Source of the DNA: Gemmatimonadota bacterium
GTDB lineage: Bacteria > Gemmatimonadota > Gemmatimonadetes > Gemmatimonadales > GWC2-71-9
Assembly (NCBI GenBank): GCA_003222205.1
Contig: QHVC01000007.1
Span: 1 to 41,865, forward strand
Length of the DNA: 41,865 bases
Reading direction: 5' to 3'
Shown here: one piece after another, positions 22,714-29,713 of the stretch
Numbering within the stretch: position 1 is the stretch's first letter
Layout of the letters: every line of letters begins with the position of its first letter
Notes under the pieces: model-generated
What the model was told of the DNA's origin: nothing
The model's input: only the letters and a program-made list of their open reading frames with translations
The model's database searches: none
Made by a program: the position numbers and the translations under genes

Positions 22714-23285
22714 GGGATCTCCCGATCAGGATCGTAATCAGCGTAGCGGCCGCGGGCGCGCTGCTGCGCGAGCCAGGTGTCGAAGCCGGAAGGGACGAGG
22801 CCGTTGGAGCGCTCCTGCCGCTCGGCGGCGGTCGTGGCGAGGTGGTCGGCGTAGTCGTTCTTGGGGTTGTCGTTGTGGCCCCGGACCCACCCCCATTCCA
22901 CCTCGTGGGCCGCCAGCACCTGATCCAACTTCTGCCACAGCTCGAGGTTTTCGAGGGCACCGCCCTTGCGGCGCCACCCCTGGCGCTTCCACGCCGGCAT
23001 CCACTCCGTGACACCCTTCACCAGGTACTCCGAATCCGAGACGTAGCGCACCCGCGCGTGCTGCCATTGGCGGCGGATCCACTCGAGCGTCGCGATCGCC
23101 CCGGCGATGGCCATCTTGTTGTTCGTCGTCTGCGGCGAGCACTCGTAGAAGTCCCAGCGCGCGACGCTGTCACCCGCCGGCGCCTCCAGCAGCGCGCCGT
23201 TGCCGCCGGGGCTGGGTTTCGTGGAATCGTTCCCGAGACAACTCTCGTCCGCGTGCACCAGCACCGTGATCCGGCGCTCCGCCAT
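22710..23285 (-). CDS. Ribonuclease HI-like protein missing the catalytic Glu
   Basis: A 191-aa RNase H-fold protein. Aligned by eye with E. coli RNase HI: the first Asp is kept (LVHADESCLGN, usually TDGSCLGN), Asp70 is kept (YVSDSEYLVKG), as are the substrate-loop His (VRGHNDNPKN) and the last Asp (NDYADHLA). However, Glu48, in the TTNNRMEL motif, is Ala here (TTNNKMAI). A 20-residue insertion follows the first strand. Full metal-dependent activity is therefore doubtful. The tail beyond the last Asp is about 40 residues. The ATG shares a base with the stop of the universal stress gene. Confidence 0.85.
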   Translation of the reverse strand: MAERRITVLVHADESCLGNDSTKPSPGGNGALLEAPAGDSVARWDFYECSPQTTNNKMAIAGAIATLEWIRRQWQHARVRYVSDSEYLVKGVTEWMPAWKRQGWRRKGGALENLELWQKLDQVLAAHEVEWGWVRGHNDNPKNDYADHLATTAAERQERSNGLVPSGFDTWLAQQRARGRYADYDPDREIP

Positions 23286-24028
23286 CACGGCTGGATCACG
23301 ACGGGGATGTCGGTGTGGCGCAGGATCTCTTCCGCGTGCGAGACGACGACGCTGGGCCGCTCGCCACCGTGCGGCACGTGGGCGCCGGCGAACAGGGCGT
23401 CGCAACGCGTGCGGCGCACCACCGCCGCGACGACTTCGCCGGGCTTCCCCGGTTCGACGTGCGTCACGAACGGGACGCCGAGCAACGACAGCGCCGCCTC
23501 CGCCTCGCCGACCACCGCGCGCCCGGCCTCCTGGTCGGCGGCGGCGTGAATCACGTGGACCGTGCTGCCGACGATGCTGGCGAACCGCCCGCACAAGTCG
23601 AGCGCGCGGCGGCTGGTCTCGCGGCCGTCGAATGCTGCAGCGCACACGCGCATCGGCGACGGTGTTCCCCCGCACACGATGACGCACCGCTCTGACACGC
23701 GGATCAGCGCCGCCACCGTGGCGCCGAGGCTCTCGGCGCTGCGAGTCGCGCCGCGGCGCCCCACGAGCGCCGCGTCCACGTCCTTCGCCAATTCGGCGAG
23801 CACGAGCGCCGCGTCGCCCTCGCGCTCGACGACCTCGACCTTGAGCCGCGCCGCGGCGACGCGCTCGCGGGCCCGCCCCAGCATCGCGCCGTCCACACCG
23901 CCGCCCGCCTCGTGGACGTGCACGACGAGCAGCGCGGCGTCGAAGCGCTGGCCGAGCACCACGGCCTGCTCGAGCGCCGCATCGGCCTGGGGGCTGCCGT
24001 CCAGCCCGATCAGGAGTCTGGTGAACAC
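23285..24028 (-). CDS. Universal stress protein, two tandem Usp domains
   Basis: A 247-aa soluble protein. The first domain begins FTRLLIGLDGSPQADAALEQA and the second begins near residue 128 (MRVCAAAFDGRETSRRALDLC), ending SHAEEILRHTDIPVVIQP. Usp proteins respond to stress, many by binding ATP. The ATP-binding GxxG(S/T) loops are partly degenerate (GRRGATRSAESLG; GAHVPHGGERPSVV), so nucleotide binding is uncertain. It is part of a run of overlapping genes from selD to dCMP deaminase. Confidence 0.9.
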   Translation of the reverse strand: MFTRLLIGLDGSPQADAALEQAVVLGQRFDAALLVVHVHEAGGGVDGAMLGRARERVAAARLKVEVVEREGDAALVLAELAKDVDAALVGRRGATRSAESLGATVAALIRVSERCVIVCGGTPSPMRVCAAAFDGRETSRRALDLCGRFASIVGSTVHVIHAAADQEAGRAVVGEAEAALSLLGVPFVTHVEPGKPGEVVAAVVRRTRCDALFAGAHVPHGGERPSVVVSHAEEILRHTDIPVVIQP

Positions 24029-24038
24029 GTCGCCGTCC

Positions 24039-24293
24039 TCATGGGAGCACCGCGAACCACTCCAGGTCGCCCAGCGCGAACTCGAGCACCTCCCCCGTCA
24101 TCGGCAGGCGCCCATGCAGGACCTCGGTGCCGCCCCCCACGCCCCGGGCTTCGAGTCGCTCGGCCACGACCACATATTCGGTCCCGCGGCGCATCAGCGC
24201 CACCCGGTGGTGCTCCCGGACGGCCCGTTCCAGCGCGTCGATCGCCTCCGGGGTGCGCGCGTGGTACTCGGGGATGGCGGGGGTCGGCATCAC
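24039..24293 (-). CDS. Small hypothetical protein
   Basis: An 84-aa protein I do not recognise. The GTG start (or ATG at 24290) overlaps the selD stop, so it is probably co-translated with selD. A short helix (TPEAIDALERAVREHH) is followed by beta strands (RVALMRRGTEYVVVAERLEARG, EVLEFALGDLEWFAVLP). No signal peptide or Cys. The fold looks like a small alpha/beta domain. Confidence 0.6.
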   Translation of the reverse strand: MMPTPAIPEYHARTPEAIDALERAVREHHRVALMRRGTEYVVVAERLEARGVGGGTEVLHGRLPMTGEVLEFALGDLEWFAVLP

Positions 24294-25327
24294 GCGACAG
24301 CGACGCGCCCCGGCGGCCCGGCGACCACGCGCCCGACCTGCGCGGCTGCGGGAGCCCGCTCGCGCTCCAGCGCGGCGCGGAGCGCGGGGACTTGGGGCTC
24401 CGGCAGGGCGATCAGCAGTCCCCCCGACGTCTGGGCGTCGGCGAGCAGGAGACGGGTGGTCTCGTCCACGCCGGCGGCAAACTCGACGGCGCCGGCGAGG
24501 CTCTCGAGGTTGCGGCGCGTGCCGCCGGGAATGGCGCCGCGCTCGGCCAGCTCGCGTGCGCGGGTGAGCAGCGGCACGGCTGCGGCCTGGATTTCAGCCG
24601 CCGCGCCGCTGGCGGTGAGCAGGGAGCACAGATGCCCCAGGAGCCCAAAGCCGGTCACGTCGGTGGCGGCGTGGACGTCCACCGCGCGCAGCGCGCGGGC
24701 CGCGCCCGCGTTCAGCGTCGTCATCACCGTGACTGCCGGCGCCAGGTCCGCGGCGCTGAGCAGGTCGCGCTTCAGCGCCGTGGTGAGGATGCCGGTGCCG
24801 ATCGGCTTGGTGAGCACGAGAGCGTCGCCGGGCCGCGCGCCGGCGTTGGTCACGATGCGCGCCGGGTGCACCTCGCCGATCGCCACCATCCCGTACTTGG
24901 GCTCGGGGTCGTCCACCGAGTGCCCGCCCAGGACGAACGCGCCGGCCTCGCGCGCGATGTCCTGGCCGCCGCGCAGTACGTCACCGAGCAGCTCGAGCGG
25001 CACCGTGTCGCGCGGCCAGCCGACGAGGTTCAGGGCGATGAGCGGCGTGGCGCCCATCGCGTAGACGTCGGAGAACGCGTTCGCCGCCGCGATGCGGCCG
25101 AAGTCGTACGCGTCGTCGACGATGGGCGTGAAGAAGTCCACCGTCGCCACGATCGCGCGATCGGCCGTCATCTGGAAGACGGCGGCGTCGTCGCGGGTGG
25201 CGGCGTCGACGAGGATCCGCGGATCGCTCGCGACCGGCACGTGACGCAGGACCTGCGCCAGCTCGGCGGGGCCGAGCTTGCAGGCTCAGCCCGCGCCGTG
25301 CGAGAACGCGGTGAGGCGAATGGTCAT
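24290..25327 (-). CDS. selD: Selenide, water dikinase, itself a selenoprotein (in-frame UGA at codon 14)
   Basis: Makes selenophosphate from selenide and ATP for selenocysteine and selenouridine synthesis. Starting at ATG 25327 the frame reads MTIRLTAFSHGAG, then TGA (25288-25286), then ACKLGPAEL. This aligns with the SHGAGCGCK active site of E. coli SelD: the UGA replaces the catalytic Cys17, and the next Cys and the essential Lys are Cys16 and Lys17 here. Translation past the UGA continues without a break for 331 more codons, including DDAAVF, GGHSVDDPEPKYG and TDVTGFGLLGH. A simple start after the UGA (GTG 25240) would lose the active site. A hairpin follows the UGA. SelA/SelB/tRNA-Sec are not in this window. 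Confidence 0.92.
25252..25288 (-). promoter_or_regulatory. Candidate bacterial SECIS element of selD
   Basis: Directly after the UGA (25288-25286), CCTGC (25284-25280) pairs with GCAGG (25256-25252). AGCTCGGC (25278-25271) pairs with GCCGAGCT (25267-25260) around a short C loop, with a bulge of A opposite GGC. The position and size fit a bacterial SECIS hairpin. The apical loop is unusually small if all pairs form; opening two pairs gives a 7-base loop starting with G. Confidence 0.65.
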
Positions 25328-25340
25328 GCTCGGAAATATG

Positions 25341-25374
25341 ACGGGGATGGGGGATGCGTGATACGGGATGCGGA
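25341..25374. repeat. Heptad repeat (ATCCCGT-like unit)
   Basis: ATGGGGG, ATGCGTG, ATACGGG, ATGCGG in 7-bp steps. On the minus strand it begins at the stop codon (25377-25375) of the upstream membrane protein and lies just before selD. Confidence 0.7.
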
Positions 25375-25743
25375 TCAGCCGAGTCGCCACGCCAGGACCG
25401 CGCCGGCCAGGACATAGCGGAGCACATCGCGGGCTGTGCGGATGATCGTCTCCCGCCGCTGCGGCGGGGCCGGGCCCTGCACCCGGGCGGACGACACCAT
25501 CAGGCCGACGAGCAGGAACACCAGCCACCACTCGCCGCTGCCCAGCGAGTCGAACCACAACGAGCCGAAGAGCGTGGCGACCAGCGCCTCGAGCGCCCGC
25601 CAGGCCACGTCACTCTTCGTAAACATCCACATTCGGCCCGGTTTCGTCGGGTCGGCGTTCCGGAGGGGGATCCCGACGCCACCGACGATGATGAAGACTA
25701 TCGCGACCGGGATCCAGGCGAGGACGAGCCGGCCGAGCGTCAC
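25375..25743 (-). CDS. Small membrane protein of unknown function
   Basis: A 122-aa protein with about three membrane helices: LVLAWIPVAIVFIIVGGVGIPL, a second around ALEALVATLFGSLWF, and WWLVFLLVGLMV, with a further hydrophobic end. A basic stretch (PPQRRETIIRTARDV) lies between the last segments. The GTG start overlaps the stop of the D-aminoacylase-like gene (GTGA). Not recognised. Confidence 0.65.
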   Translation of the reverse strand: MTLGRLVLAWIPVAIVFIIVGGVGIPLRNADPTKPGRMWMFTKSDVAWRALEALVATLFGSLWFDSLGSGEWWLVFLLVGLMVSSARVQGPAPPQRRETIIRTARDVLRYVLAGAVLAWRLG

Positions 25744-27428
25744 TCGCCGCGGCGCGTCCGGGGCACGTAGCCCGGCCCGCGCAGCCCCCGGCCGGGCCGG
25801 GCGCGCGTCACCTTGCCGTGATCGAGCACCTTCTGGCCGTTCACGAACACGTAGGCGATTCCGGCCGACGGCTGGTGCGGATTCTCGAAGGTCGCGCGGT
25901 CGATGATCGTCGCCGGGTCGAAGACGGTGATATCGGCGAAAAAGCCAGGCTTGAGGAGCCCGCGCCCGGTAAGCCCCACGCGCTGGGCCGGGAGCGAGGT
26001 CGCCTTGCGGACCGCGAACTCGAGCGGCATCAGCTTCTCGTCGCGGACGTAACGTCCCATGATCCGCGCGAACGAACCGTAGGTGCGGGGATGCGCGCCG
26101 TCACGGCCGAACGGCCCGTCCGGCGCGACGCCGCCGAAGTCGGTGTCGAACCCGGTCCACCACGTCTGCAGCGCCACGCGCACGTCGGGCTCGCTCATCA
26201 GGAAGTAGATCGCCCCGGTGCGCGCTCGCTCGGCGGTCACCAGCTTGAACAACGTCTCATACGGATCCTCGTGGCGCAGCGCGGCGACCTCGCTGAGCCG
26301 CTTGCCCGTGTACTGCTTGAGTGAGTCCGCGAACGGCAACACGATCACGCCGCCGGGGCCGCCCGCCGCCCGGATGAAACGGTCGGTCGACCGGGGCGAG
26401 GCCACGAGCTCGGCGCGGATGCGGGCGCGCGTCGCGGGGTCGGCGAGCCGCTGCAGCATCGAATCCACGCCGCCCGAGTGGGCCCACGCCGGGATCGAGG
26501 CGTCGAGCGAGGTCGCGCCGGCGAGGTAGGGGTAGAGATCCGCCGTCACGTCGAGCCCCGCGGCCCGCGCCGAATCGATGCGGGCGATCACGTGCGGCAT
26601 CCGCCCCCAGTTCAAGCGCCCCGCGATCTTGAGGTGCCAGATCTCGGCGGGGATCTTCGCCTCGGCGGCGATGCGGAACACCTCGTCGAGGGCCGAATCG
26701 ATGGCCCCGCCTTCGTTGCGCATGTGCGTCGCGTAGATCCCGCCGTGGCGGCGGGCCGCCCGCGCCAGGGCCACGAGCTCTTCGGTGGGCGCGTAGAACG
26801 CGGGGGCGTACTCGAGGGCGGTGGACACTCCCAGCGCGCCCTGCCGCATCATCGTGTCCACCAGCGCCGTCATGTGGGCGAGCTCGGCCGGCGTGGCGCG
26901 CCGGTCTTCCTTCCCCACCACGGCGAGGCGCACCTGCGTCGCACCGACGAAGGTGGCGATGTTCACCGTCGAGCCGCTGCCCGCCAGGACGGCGAAGTAG
27001 CCGTCGAGGTCGCGCCAGTCCTCGCGGTAGCCGTACTTCTTCATCACGTCGGAATCGTCGACGACGAGCTGGTCGGTGAGCGGCGCGACCGAACCGCCCT
27101 CCCCCGTGACTTCCGTGGTGATCCCCTGGGTGACCTTGCTGAGGACCCGGCTGTCGGCGAGGGCGTTGGTCTCGGACTGCCCCAGCATGTCGATGAATCC
27201 GGGCGCCACGACCAGCCCGCGCGCGTCCACCGTGTCCCGGGCCCGGGCGCCGGGCAGGTACCCGACGGCGACGATGCGATCGCCCCGGATCCCCACGTCT
27301 CCCTGCCAACGGGGGTTGCCGCTCCCGTCCACGATCCAACCGCCGGTGAGCAGGACGTCGTAGGGGCCGTGGTCGCAGCCGGCCACGGCGATGACCAACA
27401 ACGCGGCGACGAATCTCAGTTTTTCCAT
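25740..27428 (-). CDS. D-aminoacylase-like amidohydrolase lipoprotein
   Basis: A 562-aa protein with a lipoprotein signal (MEKLRFVAALLVIAVAGC), so probably in the periplasm. The amidohydrolase barrel shows VLLTGGWIVDGSG, VVAPGFIDMLGQSE, TQGITTEVTGEGGSVAP, YATHMRNEGG, EIWHLKIAGR and the C-terminal VFNPAT-like block VFDPATIID. Compared with D-aminoacylases, the HxH motif after GFID is replaced by MLGQSE, and the bridging Cys by Gly in TGEGGS, while the two downstream His are kept. It probably hydrolyses N-acyl or peptide substrates with one metal. ATG 27428 overlaps the upstream amidohydrolase by 13 bases. Confidence 0.85.
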   Translation of the reverse strand: MEKLRFVAALLVIAVAGCDHGPYDVLLTGGWIVDGSGNPRWQGDVGIRGDRIVAVGYLPGARARDTVDARGLVVAPGFIDMLGQSETNALADSRVLSKVTQGITTEVTGEGGSVAPLTDQLVVDDSDVMKKYGYREDWRDLDGYFAVLAGSGSTVNIATFVGATQVRLAVVGKEDRRATPAELAHMTALVDTMMRQGALGVSTALEYAPAFYAPTEELVALARAARRHGGIYATHMRNEGGAIDSALDEVFRIAAEAKIPAEIWHLKIAGRLNWGRMPHVIARIDSARAAGLDVTADLYPYLAGATSLDASIPAWAHSGGVDSMLQRLADPATRARIRAELVASPRSTDRFIRAAGGPGGVIVLPFADSLKQYTGKRLSEVAALRHEDPYETLFKLVTAERARTGAIYFLMSEPDVRVALQTWWTGFDTDFGGVAPDGPFGRDGAHPRTYGSFARIMGRYVRDEKLMPLEFAVRKATSLPAQRVGLTGRGLLKPGFFADITVFDPATIIDRATFENPHQPSAGIAYVFVNGQKVLDHGKVTRARPGRGLRGPGYVPRTRRGE

Positions 27429-28792
27429 GCCGTCCTCAACGAATCGGGCCGCACGATGCGGCCGCGGATCATCACCCACGCGATGTCGCGGGTGTTGTTG
27501 ATGTTCTGGGCGGGGCTCGCGTTGAGCACGACGAGATCCGCCACCTTCCCCGGGACCAGAGAGCCCACCGAGTCGGCGTCCAGCAGCTGGGCGCCGTGCC
27601 GCGTCGCGGCCGTGATCGCCTCGAGGGGGGAGAGGCCGGCCTCCGTCAGCAACAGCAGCTCTTCGTGGAGCGACGCACCGGGGACGAGCAGCTGGTTGGC
27701 GGCGTCGGTCCCCGCGGCCACCAGCCCGCCGGCGCGCTTAAACTCGCGCACGAACAGATCCTGTCGTGGCCGTGCCCGCTGGAACGCGGCGAAGTCCGCG
27801 GCGCGCCAGTTGGTGCGCCTGAGCAGGCTCGTGACCTGTCGCACGACGTTGCCGGTGTCCGCCGGCACGTCGGCCATCTCGGCCCGCGAGCGTAGGCTCG
27901 TGTCCGCGAGGTGAGCGAGCGTCTCGTGGACCACCAACGTCGGGACGATCGCCACGTGGGTTTGGGCGAGCGCGCGCGCGGTCCGCGATATGGTCGCCGA
28001 GTCGAGCGCGGTCCAGCCGGTCTCCTCGCGCGTCCAGCCGGCGAGGAACAGGTCGTGGGCGCGGAAGTACGGGGCCGGGTTGCGGACCGCCGCCTCGACG
28101 ACTCCCGACATGTGCTCGAGCGATGTGACGCCGGCCCGCGCCGCGGTGAGGGCGTCGGTCTTGCCCAGGTGCGCCGCCACGCGAAGGCGCAGGGTTGTCG
28201 CCTCGTCCATCAGCGGCCGCAGCAACGCGGGCGTGATCTTCGTGTAGATCTTGAGATAGTCCGCGCCCGCCGCGCCGGGTGCGGCCCGCTGATCCACCGC
28301 GCGCCGCGCCTCGGGTCCCGTGGCGACGGCCGTCGCGTTGGGGTACGTCGCCGGCACGCCGTCGATCATCGCGCCCGAGGTGTACATCCGCGGGCCGAAG
28401 ACGGCGCCGGCGCCCAGATCCGCCTTGAGCGCGAAGGCGGAGTCGTTCGACAGCGCGCCCAGGTCGCGCACCGACGTGACCCCCCACGCGACGTAGCGCG
28501 GCAGCGCCCAGCGCTCCACGTGCGCGTGCGCGTCGATCAGGCCGGGGATGATCGTCTTGCCGGCGAGGTCGATCACCACGGCGCCGCGCGGAACCTTGAT
28601 CTCGTTGACGCGCGCCACCGCGGTGAGACGCCCATCCTTGATGAGCAGCAGGGCGTCGGTCACGGGGGGCCCGCCCGAGCCGTCGATGAGCGTCGCGCCT
28701 TGCAGCGCGATCATGCCCTTCCCGGACGACGTGCACGCCGCCACCACGAGCGCCACGAGACCCAAGAGCAGCGGGAAGCGGGGAGCCGTCAC
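27416..28792 (-). CDS. Imidazolonepropionase-like amidohydrolase lipoprotein
   Basis: A 458-aa protein with a lipoprotein signal (LLLGLVALVVAACTSS). It shows the metal-site motif IPGLIDAHAHVE (HxH), the likely carboxylated Lys in ADYLKIYTKI, VAAHLGKT and SLEHMSG for the two further His, and the Asp in VAAGTDAANQ. This site is complete, unlike that of the next gene. Such periplasmic enzymes often act as Xaa-Pro or other dipeptidases; the substrate is unknown. It sits between an NTF2-like lipoprotein and the D-aminoacylase-like gene, both overlapping. Confidence 0.88.
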   Translation of the reverse strand: MTAPRFPLLLGLVALVVAACTSSGKGMIALQGATLIDGSGGPPVTDALLLIKDGRLTAVARVNEIKVPRGAVVIDLAGKTIIPGLIDAHAHVERWALPRYVAWGVTSVRDLGALSNDSAFALKADLGAGAVFGPRMYTSGAMIDGVPATYPNATAVATGPEARRAVDQRAAPGAAGADYLKIYTKITPALLRPLMDEATTLRLRVAAHLGKTDALTAARAGVTSLEHMSGVVEAAVRNPAPYFRAHDLFLAGWTREETGWTALDSATISRTARALAQTHVAIVPTLVVHETLAHLADTSLRSRAEMADVPADTGNVVRQVTSLLRRTNWRAADFAAFQRARPRQDLFVREFKRAGGLVAAGTDAANQLLVPGASLHEELLLLTEAGLSPLEAITAATRHGAQLLDADSVGSLVPGKVADLVVLNASPAQNINNTRDIAWVMIRGRIVRPDSLRTAWKN

Positions 28793-29238
28793 TTGGGATC
28801 CGACGACGTGTGGTCGTGGAGGATCTGCCAGCGGTCGCCGCGTTTCTGCAGGAGCAGCGTGAACGGCCCGCTCGCCGTCACCGAGTCACCGCGCCGCAGC
28901 GCGAAGCGCGCGGTGGCGAGCGCGAGGTCCGGCGCCACGGCCCGCACGTGCAGCTCCTCGAAGGTGAGCGAGTCGCGGTGCTTGCCGGCCGCGAAATAGT
29001 CCGCCTGGTAGTGGTCGTGGAGCGCCTGCCACCCGTACTGCACGTGCCCGCGGCGCAGGTAGCTGGTGAGCGAGTCGCGGGCGTAGTCGCTCATGAAGCC
29101 CTCGAGGTCGCCGCGGTTCCAATCCGCCGCCGAGCGGCGCAGCATCACCCCGACTTCGGCCTCGGGGTCGCCGGGTGGACGTTTGGGCGCCGCGCACGCG
29201 GCCACACCGATCGCCACTACGCACCACGCACCGCGCAT
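28789..29238 (-). CDS. NTF2/SnoaL-like (DUF4440-type) lipoprotein
   Basis: A 149-aa protein. MRGAWCVVAIGVAACAAP is a lipoprotein signal, then AADWNRGDLEGFMSDYA and DSLTFEELHVRAVAPDLALATARFAL..GDRWQILHDHTSSDPK match the small cone-shaped fold of DUF4440/SnoaL-like proteins. These bind or hydrolyse small molecules, but no function can be given here. ATG 29238 is preferred to earlier in-frame starts because the signal peptide begins there. Its stop overlaps the start of the amidohydrolase gene, making a three-gene lipoprotein operon. Confidence 0.82.
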   Translation of the reverse strand: MRGAWCVVAIGVAACAAPKRPPGDPEAEVGVMLRRSAADWNRGDLEGFMSDYARDSLTSYLRRGHVQYGWQALHDHYQADYFAAGKHRDSLTFEELHVRAVAPDLALATARFALRRGDSVTASGPFTLLLQKRGDRWQILHDHTSSDPK

Positions 29239-29378
29239 GCCGCGCCTCTGCAGTTCGCGAGTCGCCCCAACGTACCGTCCAACATGGCTGCCGCAACCCC
29301 GAACGTGCCGCGGGAGCGCCTGCCCGAGATGACCGTGGTCATCCGGCAAACGCTCCCGCGTGTCGTCGTCGAGGTGTT

Positions 29379-29645
29379 CTAGCGGCGCCTGCGGCGCGAC
29401 GCCTTCTTCCGACCCTTGGCGCGCTTCGCCTTTTTCTTGGCTTTCGGGCGCGCGGCCTTCCTCTTCTTGGCCTTCTTCTTCGCCTTCTTGCGGGCTGCGG
29501 GCTTCGGCTTCGGGGCGGCCATCGGCTCGCCCATCGGCCTCATCGGGGCCGGTGTCGGCGGCGCGGGCGGCATCGGCGGGAACATGGGCTCCGACATCCC
29601 CGGACCGGACCAGCCGCTTTCCGTCACCTCCACATGCTCAAGCAT
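29379..29645 (-). CDS. Small histone H1-like basic protein
   Basis: An 88-aa protein. The first 45 residues are Pro/Met-rich (MFPPMPPAPPTPAPMRPMG). The last 40 are almost only Lys, Ala and Arg (AARKKAKKKAKKRKA, KGRKKASRRRRR), like the tails of bacterial H1-like nucleoid proteins (AlgP/HctB style). Such tails bind DNA non-specifically. GGAGG lies 8 bases before the ATG, which supports a real gene despite low complexity. It is divergent from the glycosidase. Confidence 0.7.
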   Translation of the reverse strand: MLEHVEVTESGWSGPGMSEPMFPPMPPAPPTPAPMRPMGEPMAAPKPKPAARKKAKKKAKKRKAARPKAKKKAKRAKGRKKASRRRRR

Positions 29646-29685
29646 CGGATCTCTCCTCCGCTGGTAGTGTTCGGGCGTGGCCTAT

Positions 29686-29713
29686 AGCTTATCCCGCTCA
29701 CTTCCCTCCGCAA
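29686..29713 (-). promoter_or_regulatory. Candidate promoter of the basic-protein gene
   Basis: TTGCGG (29713-29708), a 16-base spacer and TAAGCT (29691-29686) on the minus strand. The A/T-rich CTATAGCTTAT in an otherwise GC-rich gap supports a promoter between the two divergent genes. Confidence 0.3.

Noticed and set aside
29284-29382. 32-codon plus-strand frame between the NTF2-like and basic-protein genes
   Set aside because: No clear ribosome site, no similarity recognised, and it overlaps the end of the basic-protein gene.
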